From Prostheceraeus crozeri (taxonomy: Eukaryota > Platyhelminthes > Polycladida > Euryleptidae), in NCBI GenBank assembly GCA_907163375.1, contig CAJQUW010007460.1:313501-377500 (forward strand): 64,000 bases of DNA. The letters run 5' to 3'. Positions 45,045 to 58,300 of this stretch are shown in pieces. Position 1 is the stretch's first letter. Each line of letters opens with the position of its first letter. Below the pieces are notes generated by a model. It was not told the DNA's origin. It ran no database searches and was given only the letters and a program-made list of their open reading frames with translations. The position numbers and the translations under genes were made by a program.

Positions 45045-45389
45045 CATGGCAATTTGATCTATCGTTTATTTAATTTCATTGTTGCTAATTGCATTCACGA
45101 CATGGTTTAAGATGCTTTGGTGGACAATCAATCCCCGCTACTTGCCTTAATGTCGGCGGTCACAATTGTGGCGTGTTATTTATTCATTGGTTATTATTGC
45201 CTTGACAACTGATGTGTGGTGGTGAGGGTTTGATCCTGCCAATTGACACAGTCGCGTAAATGGCTCGTAGCTCAGTTGGTTAGAGCACAGGTCAAGTTGA
45301 CCTTGGTCGTAGGTTTGAATCCTACCAGCCGCACATCTTTTGCATGGCAATTTGATCTATCGTTTATTTAGTTTCATTAATGTTAATTG
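45042..45389. repeat. 50-bp direct repeats flanking a tRNA-like sequence
   Basis: TTGCATGGCAATTTGATCTA and the following 30 bp occur at 45042-45090 and again, with a few differences, at 45340-45389. They enclose about 250 bp with a tRNA-like core. Confidence 0.85.
45262..45331 (+). tRNA. tRNA-like sequence, probably pseudogene or SINE head
   Basis: The D arm (GCTC..GAGC) contains a perfect A box, TAGCTCAGTTGG. The T arm is GTAGG-TTTGAAT-CCTAC with a near-perfect B box, GGTTTGAATCC. The ends GGCT/AGCC pair. The anticodon arm is abnormal: AGGTCAA-G-TTGACCT is a continuous palindrome and base 33 is not T, so no reliable anticodon can be read. It could still be transcribed by Pol III. Confidence 0.55.
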
Positions 45390-48300
45390 ATAAGGTCTGC
45401 CCTTACATCAATAGTCTTCATAGCTATAAGTGTGCATGAACATCTTGATGCCTTTTTAGAGAATTTCTGGCACGTGTTCGTCTAGCAGAACAGCAGAAAT
45501 GCCTCGATAAGATGTGGAATCTCAGAAATCTTAGGCCTTAAAGGACAATCACTAGAAGTGATCAGTTTTAGTAGTGACTGGAAATGTCAAGAATTAATAA
45601 GCATTAAGTTCAACAAATATGGAACATTGCAACATCATGGCTATAACTAGGGCAACCCAATCATTATAAGGTATGAAGTATTAGGGAAGTAAAATTATAT
45701 AGTTTGACATTAGTATTATATAGCAATACTTTATTTGAATCGTACTTTGCTTGTCACATAATTTTTTCATAATAAAAGATCGACGTAATTTGCCGAACAT
45801 CAATTCCACAGAATACTTGCTTTTATCATCCGAAGCCTCACAATACATTATTCCTGCAAGGAATGCTTTGAAATTGCCTTACCCAACCTGTTTTTTGTGA
45901 GCTGTGTTGCACATCTTATACACATCAACCTTACTCTGCTCTGAAAATCAAGGTGAATTTTCAATTTGTTGATCGGTCGACCAGCTGTGTCGAAGACGCT
46001 GTGATTAAGCAATCTCTATATACTGTATTTCACGACGTAAGCCACCCACCACAGGGGATTGTTTTTCGAATGGTTTAGTTGAAAGTTATGCGTATTATGT
46101 TGAGCATTTGACGCTCATAAATGATAGCTCACGACGATTTATGAGACATAACAATTTACCACGGACGATAAACTATTGGATTTCTTGCAATCTTGAGAAG
46201 AATGAGTCTTCAATTTACAGAAGTGCGAATTGGCGTCACTAGATATCTTCAAAATTGATCTTCGAATTCGAAATATTGTTTATGGATTTTTTTAATTCTC
46301 AAGTGTCTCAAAATGTTCAAAAAGAATAACACAGATTGAATAAATTTACGACTTTAACCATTCAATTTGATGAGTGTTGAGCTCATTAATACTACGCTAA
46401 AGATTTGATGTCATACTTTGATACAGAAATGTGAAATTGCGTTGTGTTCACACGATTTCTGGAAATTTTAACTGACAGTTTATCACATCTGTTTTGGGTA
46501 GCTAAAAGAGCAATTCATATTTTTACATGCGATCATTGTAGCAGATGTAATCACTAGATAGATGTCTTATGTGTTGTAGACCTACATGACGAATCATGCA
46601 CTGCTGTATTTTTGCTTGAATGTCTTCGGACTTTGTAGATACAAGGATAATCGAAATCGAAGGTGTGTATGTTCATATATTGTTTAAATTTTATTTCCTT
46701 CGCTTTCCTTCATTCAGCATTTGATTTATCCATTCACTTCAGTCGGATCATGATTGCATAAAGCACTTTAATTTGGATGTCTATCTACAAGAGTACATGA
46801 TCTGAAGAAGTCAAAATATGCATTAACTACTTTGGAGTTCTTAAATCAGAAATTAAAGTATTTTTGATAATGGGCTACATAGATGCTTTTGTATTTTTTA
46901 TGGTAAACTAAGATCGTTATTATGACAATTTACATCAGTTTTTTGCTCTTGCATGTAGAAGGTGATTCTCTACAAGTTAATGTAGTATTGATTGTCTGTT
47001 TTCAACACAAAATCACAGATGTATTCAAGTATGTGGTGCTATTCCATTAACACCTCAAAAATTCTGATAGACATCTTGAAGAAGCGCTGCATTCTTGTAT
47101 TGTTGAATTTGAATAATTGCCGAAATGCGATGCACGTGACTTATCCTGTGGTAAGTTATCACAGGTGTGGTAAGTTATCACGGTAAACTAAAACGGATAA
47201 TCCTTTGAGGTCGACTGTTGACATTGATATATCGATTTGAGAATTGACTTCTTGCACAGACAGACCTGCGTAAAGGGGTATGAATTTACCAGACCAGCCT
47301 TGATCGCTCCATCTGGTTCACTCGGCCCGTAAATAATGCTTCTGCGATGCATGATGCACCCTACATTCACACCATCATAATTGAGTTTTTGATATTTGAA
47401 TCTATAAAATTATTTGCTTTTAGTGCGATCTTCAATATGTTCGAAGAATAGCCTGTAAAACGTAGTTATTGGTCAAACATAACCAGCCGATATTCAACTT
47501 TTAGTAGAGTAAAATAGATCAAATTTAGAGGCGAGAGTATCATGACGACAGACGCTGCTGCAATTGCTATCAAAGATAAAGCGTGTGATGGAGCTTCTTT
47601 TCCAGACAAACCATTTCTGTCATGGCTCAACTGTCATTTGTAGGGAATAGGGAGTTGTGTCGATGTTGAGAGATGTGAACTAGGCCTGTTGATGATTCCT
47701 GATATTGGATGAAATGGCAGCTATTCAGGTTTCTTCCCATTTTTCAACTGATGATGCAACTCAATATTTAATCATTCTATTTATATTGTGTTTGCAAAAG
47801 CAGCATTTATCAATTATCGGAGACGCACTAACTTAGGCGATTTGCCAGTAGTGCGTTTAAAGTGACATTTAATGAATGCCCGTCGAAATTTCACCAACTT
47901 GCTATGCAAACCTGTTATGTTTAAATTTAAAGGCGCAACTTCGGTTTTAGAGTTTTGCTTGAATCGTTCAATGGAATCGTCTCATTAATTCTACTTTTCT
48001 CTGTGATAGATCATAGTGCGACTGATTTCGTGCATATTTGTTATAGTATCTCAACTGGTATAAATGTATCAATCTCATCAGCTTCGTCACCACATGATTC
48101 GCATCAAACTTATACTTCGAACTCAAGCCATGATTTATAAACTTTCACATCCTCATTAGTAGATGAAAATGAATTTTCAGATTAATTCAAAATGTGAAAG
48201 CGATAAATTGACGGTAATCCCGGGATTTTTAGGAAATTTCATCGTATTGGTATGATCTTTTTAACAATGGGTTCGAAGAACAGAGAAATTTGATTTTTTG

Positions 48301-48622
48301 TGAAACCCTTGAGCTTCAGGGTCAATCTGACGCGAACACTTTGTTTATGATACTGAATTTTCAGGCATTGTCTGGGCTGCTTCTATTCGGAACTACCCGG
48401 CCCGTTTACAAATCTATGCAGCGAGAGCACATATCGCTTGCTACATAACCGTTTCAATAATCCTTCAAGTTCAGTAATTCTTTGATTGACTCTGGTGCTT
48501 TTATTCTTGCAAGTCTACTCATTTTTGCACACTTGCTATGTATTTGTACATTTTATGGATTTTATTTGTCGGATATAAATGTCCTACTGCCCCCATCGCA
48601 GGACTCCATCAATTTGTTGGTC
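45390..48622. other. Intronic AT-rich DNA, nothing recognised
   Basis: About 3.2 kb between the tRNA-like block and the P-like transposon. I found no exon with splice sites, no transposon protein and no tandem repeat. Confidence 0.45.
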
Positions 48623-49189
48623 CATGGACTTCTTAATTGTAGTATCTGGACAGGAAACTGCGCGTGAATCACTCGGCAGGTGTACACTTGAGGGTTCACG
48701 CCTCCGCCTTGCAGTGATGAGTCACTCATGTCATTTGTTTACGACAGAGAAGATAAGATTTTATTCTCGTGGGCTTCTATAAGGGCCCCAAAGGAAGACA
48801 GAGGGAATGCCGAAAGAGTGGCAAAGAAACATGGCTGACTGAAGGTGCTGCGTGCGGGCTACGCAACTCCTACCTCTACGGGAGGGGGAGACGTACGCTT
48901 TTTCCAATGCACTGTCCAGCGAAGGGAGTGTGCTCTCCCCCAGCCAACCATGCAGAAAAGTAAGTGATGCCGGTGTCATCCGGGTGTGTGGTGCGCACTA
49001 AAACTCGTCGAGACGGCCTCATCCGGCGGAAGGTAGATAATCCGGCACGCGGAGAAGTGCTCTTGAGCAGGAACGCGACCGTAGCACGAGGAATCTGCGG
49101 CAGGGCGGATACGGGAGAAATGCTTCTACTCAATGACGGGTGAGTAGGAGCAAAGTCAGAGTCACTGGGGTCGCAAGAGCAGCGGCGGC

Positions 49190-50000
49190 GGGGCGCAGGG
49201 ACAGCGTCAGGGGCAGCGGCGGCGGCAACGGCTCTGAACCAGCACTTGCCTGGCCTTCAGTTCGCCAGATGGACCAGAGTGGCGGTTCATCTCCTTCTCG
49301 ACTTGTCTGGGCGAAGTGGCGGCAGAGCGGCAGCGGCGGCGGCAGGGCTGAGGCGTGCGGACCTGTGTCAGCGACTTGTCGAACGACCTTCTGTTCTCCA
49401 GACGAGATGTCCACTCACGATCTCGTCTCCTTCTCGACTGTTCTTGACAAGTAGCTACAGGGCGGCAGCGGCGGGATCAGGGCAACGGCAGAGTCAGGGC
49501 AGCGGCAGGGGCAGTGTCAGATGCAGCGGCGGCGGCTCTTGAGCCAACACTTGCCCGGCCTTCTGTTCTCCAGATGCACCAGAGTGGCGGTTCATCTCCT
49601 TCTCGACTTGTCTGGGCAAGGTGGCGGCAGAGCGGCAGCGGCGGCGGCAGGGCTGAGGCGTGCGGCCGTGTGTGAGCAGCCTGCCAGACGACCTTCTGTT
49701 CTCCATACGAGATGTCCACTCACGATCTCGTCTGGAGAACCAATGTCAGGGCAGCGGCAGGTGGGTACTCCGGGCTATCTCCACTCTTCTCTAGCGACTT
49801 GCCAACCTTCGGTTCACCAGGCGGCCGTTAGTGGAACGGCTCGTCTCCTCGACTGTTCTTGGCAAGGTGGTGCAAGAGTGTCAGCAGGGCAGCAGCGGGC
49901 GCAGCAGTGGATCGGGACTTCGCGTCGCTCTCCATCCAGGACCACCAGGGGACCGTCTGTTCACCAGGCGAGACATCCACTTACTGTCTCGTCTCCTTCT
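49190..50000. repeat. ~305-bp repeats in the LINE 3' UTR
   Basis: CAGAGTGGCGGTTCATCTCC recurs at 49275 and 49580, and surrounding text (CGGCAGCGGCGGCGGCAGGG, GAGATGTCCACTCACGATCT) repeats with the same 305-bp period. A third, more diverged copy runs to about 50000. A separate GC-rich duplication (GGGTCGAGGGAGGCC at about 50106 and 50190) follows. Confidence 0.85.
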
Positions 50001-50263
50001 CGACTGTTCTAGGTGGTGGATGGCAGAGCAGCAGCGGCAGGAAGACTCAGCGGCGGTCAGCAGCAGGGCGGGTCGGGCTGGGAAGGGCACGGCCGGTTAA
50101 GGCTGGGTCGAGGGAGGCCGGGGCCAGAGGTGGCCGGGCAGGGCATGGCCGGGTGTGGCCTGGCTGGGTTGGGCACGTCCGGTTAGGGCTGGGTCGAGGG
50201 AGGCCAGGGCCAGAGGTGGCCGGGCTGGGTAGGTTGGACTGGTGGTCGGTTGAGTCTCCGTCG

Positions 50264-53060
50264 TCAGAAGAGGCCATCGTTGGCCAAGTCCTCGATCTCG
50301 AGCAGGACCTCCTCTCTCTGCACATCCGGCAAGAGGGCCAGGCAGTGGTCCAGGGGCGGCTTCCAGTAGACGAGGTCCGGTCGTCGGAGCGGTCCGCATG
50401 ACAGGGCAGACAGGAGCCGTCGATTCCTGTTCCTTGTGGCCCACGTCAGGAATTTCCGTGAGGCCTCTCTGTACTCGTCCATGATGGGCTGGACTCTCGT
50501 TCGTCTGTACAGCTCCTCCACCCTGACTCCGATTGGGCATCGCAGGACAGCTCGGAGGGCTCGTCTCTCAGCCACCTCGACTGGACGGATCGATCTCTGT
50601 GGAGAAAGAAGGAGAAAGGGAGCACCAAAAGTCAGAGCAGGACGGATCATGCATGTGTAGATTAATTTTCCGACCCAGCGCGGAATACATGCATTACTGC
50701 TCATAATACGGCGTAAGTGTGTCACTCTCTGTGTGATCTTAACGCTGACTTTTCTAGCGTGTGCAACTCCGGTAAGGCTTGAGTCTAGTCTGACTCCCAA
50801 GAGGTCCAATGTCTTGCCATGCAGGACACGATGACCTTGTAGGCCTGCTCTTGGGAAGGCAGACTCTGGCCAAGCGCGCTGTCTGGACAGGAAGATGAGC
50901 TGAGTCTTGGCGGGGCTGATCTTCAGTTGATGGTCTTGGCACCAGGAACTCACGGACTCAAGTCCAGGTTTGAGTGCCTGCCAGGCCGCCATCGGGTTGG
51001 GCCCGCTAGCCCATAAGCAGATGTCATCTGCAAATAGGCTGCTGCCTTCTGTGGTTGTCAACTCCCTTACAGGCATGTTGCGGGTGAACAGCGTGTAAAG
51101 GAGCGGGCTGAGTGGTGAGCCCTGTGGTAGCCCTGCTGCAGGGGTGAATGGGCTGGACAGTTCTTGCCCGACCCGGATTTGTAGCTTCCTGTTAGACAGG
51201 AAGATGCGAATCCACTTCACAGTCTCTGTTGGTAAAATGCCTCTGCACTCCTCCAGAAGTCCTTCATGCCACACAGTGTCATACGCCTTTGCAGTGTCCA
51301 GGGCTGCCACTGCTGTTACTAGGCCTGCGTTCATTGCCTGGACAGCTCTCTGGACTAGGAGTATGACCTGTTCTGTCGAGTTTCGACCTGACCTGAAGTC
51401 AGCTTGGCATTCTGGTAGCAGATCGCTGCTCTCGCAGAGAGCACAGTCTCGAGTTCACAATTCTCTTAAGGACTTTGCCGATGACAGGGCTGAGAGTGAT
51501 AGGCCTGTAGCTGTTTGCCTGAGTCAGGTCTTTTCCGTCTTTCGGAAGCATGCTCACTACTCCCCTTTTCCACAAGCTGGGAAAGTGGCTCAGTCTGATT
51601 GAGGCTGAGAAGAGGGTGGCAAGCTGGTCAATGGTGCGAGATGGCATTCGCTTCAGCATTTCTGCAGCAATTCCATCTGTGCCTGGCGCTTTGTGGTTCT
51701 TAAGGCTGCGGATAGTGTGCAAGACTTCAGCCATATTGACTGACTTGGTCAGTCTTCTGGCTTCGTCTGCATTGACGAACTGCTCTTCATCGTCATTTGA
51801 TTCAGTGGCTGCTGATGTTGAGCTGGTCATGGTGTTCTCAAGCATCTGTGCAAAGACCTCTGCCTTCTCGCTGTCATTGAAAGCAGTAGAGCCGTTTGCT
51901 GACTGAATCGGTCCAGTCTCTGCGGTCTTATCAGTCATCAGTCTCCTGACTACTGGCCAGAACCGAGCGTGCCGTGTTCCTCGCTGTAGGATTTCTTGCT
52001 GTTCTTCATCTATGCGATTTCGAACCTCAAGAATTCCTTTGTGGATCTGACCTCGCAGAGTGTTCAGCCTAGGTCGCAGAGAGGGCTCAGCTGTTCGGGC
52101 CTGCTCTCTTCTCAACCTTTTTCTCTCCCAAACTATCCACAGCAGCCAGCGTGGAAGTCGTGGTCTGTTGCTGTGTGCAGGCCTCTGTTTTCTGAAACAG
52201 GCATCTGCAGCTTCAGCAATTTGCTGCTCGAGCGTCTTACACTGGTCCTCGAGTTGTTCGGTCGAGGTAGGCTCAGGAAAGGTCTCAAGCTGTTCTAACC
52301 TGTCTTGGAAATGTCTCCAGCAGTCCTCACTTGCCTCATCAATATTCCATCGAGGGCAGGGCAGTGACCCTGGAATGGGCCCTGTGTTTCCGCTGCCTTT
52401 CAGGAATGAAAGAATTGGCATGTGGTCTGAGCCCACGTCTTCTCCCAATTTGCATTGTGAGAAGATGGGGGCCGCCGCAGGACTTGCCAGGACCCAGTCG
52501 ATGCAGTCATGAGAGTCATAAGCTGCATGATGGAAGGTCGCCATGCCCGGGTTGTTCAGGACGCACGTCTGGGTGTCGTCTAGGAACCGCTGCAGTATCC
52601 TGCCATTCTGGTTAGTGTCGCGGCATCCAATTTCTTGGGACTTCGCGTTTAGGTCACCGACCAGGACGGACAGAGGACTGCGCAGGGCAAACTCCAGGTC
52701 CTCAGTGTGCAGGGTGGCTGTTCTCACAGTGGTTGGTGGCACATACAGAGATGTTATCTGTAAGGGCGCACTTCTTTCTTGTGGCCAGACTTCGACGCAA
52801 ATGATGCGGTGGCGATCATGCGTTGCTGTCCTTAGCAGCTGGTGACGACAGCTAGATCTGACCAATACCACTGATCCAGGCCCTTGGCTGTCAGCTGGAA
52901 AGCCATACGATTGAAAGCCAGGAAAGAAGTGCTGTTGACCTGGCTGGTCTCTCGTGTCCTGGAGGGCAATGACAGTGGCATCATTGAATGCCTCTACAAC
53001 TTCATGATAACGGCTTGTTAGTCCGTTAACATTAAGTTGGACGAGGAAGGGCGCCCTGCG
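50264..53060 (-). pseudogene. LINE ORF2: endonuclease and reverse transcriptase, one frameshift
   Basis: The endonuclease starts FLVQLNVNGLTSRYHEVVEA..VIALQDTRD (53040-52940). It continues with LVGDLNAKSQEIG, DSHDCIDWVLASP and GSDHMPI. The RT shows NHKAPGTDGIAAEML, WKRGVVSMLPKDGKD, SYRPITLSP, LDTAKAYDTVWHEGL (motif A), AAGLPQGSPLSPLLY (motif B) and FADDICLW (motif C; the usual YADD is FADD). The C-terminal part runs to LLEIEDLANDGLF at 50264. One frameshift lies near 51430, between SLREQ and LLPECQADF. No RNase H domain was seen, as in Jockey LINEs. Confidence 0.88.
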
Positions 53061-53076
53061 GGCCGAACCACGCCCT

Positions 53077-54522
53077 CTACACGCTGTGACGAGGGTCGCT
53101 GAGTGCCGCTATTTTGAGCACTAGCTCAAATAGGGCAACTGCCTCCTTGGCTCCTTCGTGGATGCCGATACGGGTCAAGATCTCGAGGATCTGACCCATG
53201 AGACTGCTCAGCTGTTCCTGTCTCTCATCACTTGGTGCGGGTGCTTGTCCTGGAAGAGCGGGTCTCTGCCCAACCTCTCTTCGACGGCCTAGTGCTCTCC
53301 TGCAGCTGAGGCGGCTGATCGGTCTCAGCATCGTCGACTGGTGCTGGTGCTGGTGTGGGTGCCGGAGTGGCTGTCATCACTGGGCGTAAGTCAGGTGCGG
53401 GAGTGGCTGTGGCTTGCCTGGCACTTACCTTGCTCGCTCTCTTTTTCCGTGGCGTCCGCTGAGGGCGCGGGTCCTCTTTGCGGGTCGCGGGCTGAGTGCT
53501 CTCCTGCAGCTCAGGCTGGCCCTGCTTCTCTCCGGGCTGTTGGTTTGTGGTGCCTGCCACTGCATCGGAGAAAGAGAGGTCACTGCTGACGGTTCGACAC
53601 TCAACCGTCTTAGGCCTAGCCGGTTTGGAAGCCTCTCGCACCTGCTTCTTGTAAGCAGGACATCCGCGGAAGGACGTGGAGTGTTGGCCTTTGCAGGTCA
53701 GACACTTAGTGTCCTCCTTGGGTGTCGAGCACTTGTCTCCCAAGTGGTCGGTGGAGCCACACCGGAAGCATCGCAGCCTCTTATGGCAGCTGGGTGCTTT
53801 GTGGCCCCACACGAGGCAACGGCGGCAGAGGTCAAGCTGTTTTTCAGGTAGCTTTCCTCGCCCGTCCGGAACTTGACAAGTCCTCCAAAAAGGAAAGGAC
53901 TGTTCTGTACTGCTTTCTTGCAGTCCTGAGACTTTGTGATTAATCGCATCACAGGAATAGGCCTGCTGCGGTCAATCTTGCCGGCTGTGGTGTTGTGGAG
54001 CCGGTGCACGGAGAGTATATCTCTCCCAAACTGGGACTGCAAGTCCTTAAGGACTTCGCCTTCAGGGATAGAGGTATCAATACCCCTGAGGCGCAGGACA
54101 TGGCGCCTGTTGGACGCCTTGGGTTTTTCGGGCATGCATAGGCATCCCGAGAAGCCAGGTGTGGATGGCAAATCTTGCATGATACGCGCAATTATTGCCG
54201 CTTGGCCACGGATGAGAAAGTCTCCACGTGGCAATAGTTGCACTCGTGAGACTTTCTTGCTGTCCTCTCCGAGGAAGGTGGAGAGGGCCTTTGAGAAATT
54301 GACGTAATTTCCCAAGGCAACTGGTAGTTGGCTAACTATACAGCATCCAGTGCTGTGCACTGCGCGATTCTTCTTCCGTGATATCACGGTGAAGCCATCG
54401 CGGGGTTCTGGTGGTGTGAGTGTGGTCGGTTGAGCGGGATCATCGATTTGCCCTTCGTCCGTCACAATATGGAGACTGCGAACGGAGCGGGGCGAAGACA
54501 GCAGAGAGCCATCTGAGTCCAT
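53077..54522 (-). pseudogene. LINE ORF1 with three zinc knuckles
   Basis: ATG at 54522, MDSDGSLLSSPRSVRSLHIV. The middle part (HVLRLRGIDTSIPEGEVLKD..FGRDILSVHRL) looks like the RNA-binding region of Jockey-type ORF1. Zinc knuckles follow: WGHKAPSCHK, CFRCGSTDHLGDKC and CLTCKGQHSTSFRGC. Next comes a Pro/Ala/Thr-rich tract, then RQEQLSSLMGQILEILTRIG near the end at 53077. The frame changes twice, near 53780 and near 53280, so the present copy is broken. ORF2 begins just after the ORF1 stop. Confidence 0.82.
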
Positions 54523-54529
54523 TCTGGAC

Positions 54530-54595
54530 TCCTCCCAAAAATTCCGCGGCGCTTCCTCGCCGCACTACTTATAAATTTTACAAGTAGTGTGCTCG
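54530..54595 (-). promoter_or_regulatory. Two hairpins just upstream of LINE ORF1
   Basis: On the minus strand, CACTACTT..AAGTAGTG (about 54564-54590) and GCGGCG-AGGAAG-CGCCGC-type arms (about 54543-54562) stand in series within 70 nt of the ORF1 start codon. They would form stable stems in the LINE RNA. A role in translation is inference. Confidence 0.5.
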
Positions 54596-54644
54596 GTCAC
54601 GACAAATGGAAAAAAGGCGGAAAATTAGAGAGAGAGAAGGTCGT

Positions 54645-55010
54645 TGGCGGCGCCTGAGACCGCAGTCCGGTGAAAACCTGCTGGTGACAGGCCAAAAGGG
54701 CGTAGGGAGCGAGGATCTGGGCCAGAGGCTTCAGTCCAAGCGCCAAGGAGAGGGAAGAAAGAGTCAAAGCCGAGAGGCAAGAAGCTCGAATTCGGGCGGG
54801 GCCAAAACCGCTATCCGATGAAAGCAAAAAGATCAAAGGAGAGGAAGAGAGAGAGAGAGAAAGTGGGTAGTGGCTAAGACTCGTAGGTAGGCGGTGCCTG
54901 AAGCCGCGATCCAATGAAGGCCCGCTGGTGACGGGCGAAAAGTGTGTACGGAGCAAGAATCTGGGCCAGAGGCTTCAGTTCAAGCTCCAAGGAGAGAGAG
55001 AGAGAGAGAG
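54645..55010 (-). repeat. 244-bp tandem duplication in the LINE 5' UTR
   Basis: CGCCTGAGACCGCAGTCCGG (54651) and the related TGCCTGAAGCCGCGATCCAA (54895) start two copies of about 100 well-conserved bp (ATCTGGGCCAGAGGCTTCAG in both), each ended by a GAGA-rich run. Tandem 5' UTR monomers act as promoters in some LINEs; here that is inference. Confidence 0.8.
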
Positions 55011-55385
55011 AGGGTGAGGCAAGATCAGCAATCGAAGAAGCTGCGAAGAATCTCCTCGTAGTCTGCTCTGATGACGGGCAACTTGCCAACAGAGCTCACT
55101 CGAATCGCGTATCGGTCACCCAATCTATTTCTTTCCTATCTCTCACAAGCAATGTCTAGACCAATAAAGGAAAAATAACACGCCACGATGGAGAGACAAG
55201 TCAGAAAATAGTCAGCCACAAGCAACCGCCAGAGGCGAAAGCCAAAACTCGGCGCCACGAAGGGATAACTATTTCAAAGTAGACCAGGCTACACTTTTGA
55301 TCTTAGCTCGAAGAGCCGAGAAGTTCTTTCTTCCGTCTTCGTTTCTTAAAGTTGCGTTACATTACTTTGTGCACATTGTAAAGGC

Positions 55386-58300
55386 ATGGTGAATTCGTGT
55401 GCGGTGGTCGGCTGCCGGAATGGCTACCACAACAACAGAATCCCGGGGACATCATTCCACAGATTTCCTCTGAAAAACCCGGAGTTGTTGAAGATCTGGA
55501 TTAAAAAAATATCCCGGCTTGATTTTACGCATCACATAATTCAAGAGTCTGTTCGCTACATTTTAAAGAAGATGATTATTTAGAAGAGAGCATTGATTCC
55601 AATCCGAGAAGAAAACGCAAGCGATTATCAACGTCATTGTCAAGAAGGTAAGTAAATTCATAATGCATTTTCCATTTATATTATATAGTAAATGAACATG
55701 AAAGGATTGAAGATTGTGGTTTTGCTATTGTAATGAATACTATAAGATATATGTTTAATCTACTCTAAGATGCATGTCAAACTGTTTTTCAAAAACTGTA
55801 CAATATAGCTCAATATGCTTAATCTACGCTAAGATAGGCCTACATGTCAAACTGTTTTTCAAAAACTTCATAATAAGCTTATATCTGTATAGTTAATGTC
55901 TTGGCTAAATGATTATTAATACCCAAGAGTAGTATGTACACTGGTAATCATACATACGAGTAGATGTCTTATATATTTCAGAAGTAATTTAATTATTAAT
56001 AAATGTACGGTATCTTATTGTAGTCTATGTCATCATCACTCTTCGAGACCGTTTAAAACTAGAATACATGAAAATCGCTTCGTTTTGATAGACGGTTCAA
56101 CTACTGCATAATAATAAAATAATTTTATTTCAGAACGCGATACCCTCCATCTTCTCAGGAATGCCATCCTATTTCTCTACTCCAATACCTTCAAAGCGTT
56201 CGACTTCAGCTACATCGTCCAGCTGACATGAAATGGAAGCAGGGAGGATTGCGAACTTAGAAGAAGACATTCGAGTAGCTGATATTATACACAACATCAA
56301 GACTTTGAAAGCTGAGCCTGAAAAATGCAGTAGTGTACCCTCTGGATTTGATATAATTATGAGGACAAAAGATGGTGAGACTAGTCTTTTTATTTTATTT
56401 CTCGTTGAAGTAGACGGAGTCACAAGTATTGGTGGATACATAAAAGTCGATGAGACATTGCAATTGACTGTGGTTGTATGTGATAGCGCAGTAAAATCAG
56501 ATCAATATTCTGATGTATTTGATTGCACGACTAGTCAAATAACTTTTATTGGAATCCTGAGTTTAATGTCGCGGATAAAATATTTGATAGAACAGCGACT
56601 TTCTGGTGATGATCTTTCTGAGACAAGACATTCTTCTCTTCTAAAATGTGCAGTGAATACTTTAAAAGAAGCTCGTGATAATTCAACATGTGATTCAGAA
56701 AGAAAAGTGTTTTTAAGTTTTATCATCGAGCAATTGCAGCTGGTCTTAGTACCAAAGCAAGGTCGTCGTTATTCTACAACAATGATTATTTTGAGTTATT
56801 CCTTATTTGCTGTTAGTTCAACGGCATACGAAACTTTGCGAAATTCGAACTGTATTTTAATACCATCTATTCGTCAGCTAAGAAATATCGCAGATGTTGG
56901 TAAATTGAATTCAACTGTTGACAATAACCGGATAGTTGGTTATTTGAAAAAACGAGTTTCGACTCTTTCACAATTTGAACGATACGTTGTTATTATTCTT
57001 GATGAAATTCATGTAGCAAAAAGAGTAGAATTAACAAGAGGACGAATACTTGGATTTTCATCCGATTCACCCCTTGACGTAGCTGCAACCACTCTCTGAT
57101 TCATGATCTCATCAGTAGGTGGCCAATATCGCGATATAGTGGGAATATCTCCGTTACATAGAATTTCAGCATCTGTTATTCAAGAGCATTTCTTGAAAGT
57201 TATGTCTTTGGTCCATCATGTCGGTTTCCAAGTAGTTGCCGTATCTGCCGATAATTTATCCGCTAATCGATTGTTCTATAAAATGTTGAACGACACGAAC
57301 AAAGATAACATACAAACACATCTCAAACCCTTTTATGAATGAGGAACCTTTTTTTCTTTTCTTTGACACTACCCACAATATAAAGAATGTTTTTAACAAC
57401 TTTCAACGGAAGCGTTTTTTTCTTTGACACTTCCACGTAGAGTTTCAAGCAGTGACCAGACCCAAGACGATGAATGTGTTAAATCTGTAGTGGATTTCAA
57501 ACACATTGAAGAAATTTACTTCAAAGAATTAGGATAACCAATCAAATTGGTTTTCAAATTGATCTCCACTATGTTCAATCCAAAATCTGGAGAACTTTAA
57601 GCAGTTTTTGATTGATTGGCGCTCTTTAGGAAGATACGGCTTAACAGAAGAGACATTTTTTGCTTTAACTCAAAGTACAGCGAGTTTCATTGACTTCACA
57701 AAATACTTGATCGATAGGTTAGGTTTTAATTATATTTTGTTTGGACATATATCATCAGATAATATCGAGGAGAGGTTTGGTCACTGTCGGCAACTTAGAG
57801 GAGGGAATTACCTCATTTCTGTCCGTCAGCTTCTTGAAAGCGAACGTAAATTGAAAATTTTATCAATAATGAAATTCAACGGTGTTGAAGATTTTGATAA
57901 TCACGCGGTTGATGAAGAAAATTTGGATTCTTCTGTTTTGAATGATTTTTTTCCTCACAAATTGATCCCGACTCTCTACCGGATGTGTCAGAAGATGAAG
58001 TGAATGCCATTTTTATGTGTCAGGATATATTGTTAAGACGTATTTAAAACGGATGAAATGCATATCGTGTGAAAACATTTTGAAATATGACGATTTGCCT
58101 ATGTATGTGAATGAGGAACACTTTGATGACCCATCTTCTGTTAATAATGACGCAATTTTCTTTAATTTAATGGACCGAGTAGGTTTATGTAAGCCATCGG
58201 ATAATACCATTTCCATCAGTACTTTATGTTATCAAGTATACTCGATACTGATTCAAACTGAGACTCTTAAAAAGAAATTTCTTTCCGTTGACGGTCATTC

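Larger units (their letters stand above)
48780..55340 (-). mobile_element. Nearly complete Jockey-type LINE (GC-rich)
   Basis: The GC content rises sharply over this interval. On the minus strand: a 5' UTR with a 244-bp tandem duplication (55340-54530), ORF1 (54522-53077), ORF2 (about 53060-50264) and a long, repeat-bearing GC-rich 3' UTR. Edges are set by composition and are accurate to perhaps 100 bp; no duplication was found. Only a few frameshifts break the ORFs, so it is fairly young. It lies inside the P-like transposon, antisense to its transposase. Confidence 0.8.

Noticed and set aside
44687-45057. Open frames made of Tyr-Ile repeats
   Set aside because: Translation of the (AT)n microsatellites only.
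45262-45331. Functional tRNA gene
   Set aside because: The anticodon arm is a palindrome without T33 and the acceptor stem is imperfect, so no anticodon can be assigned.
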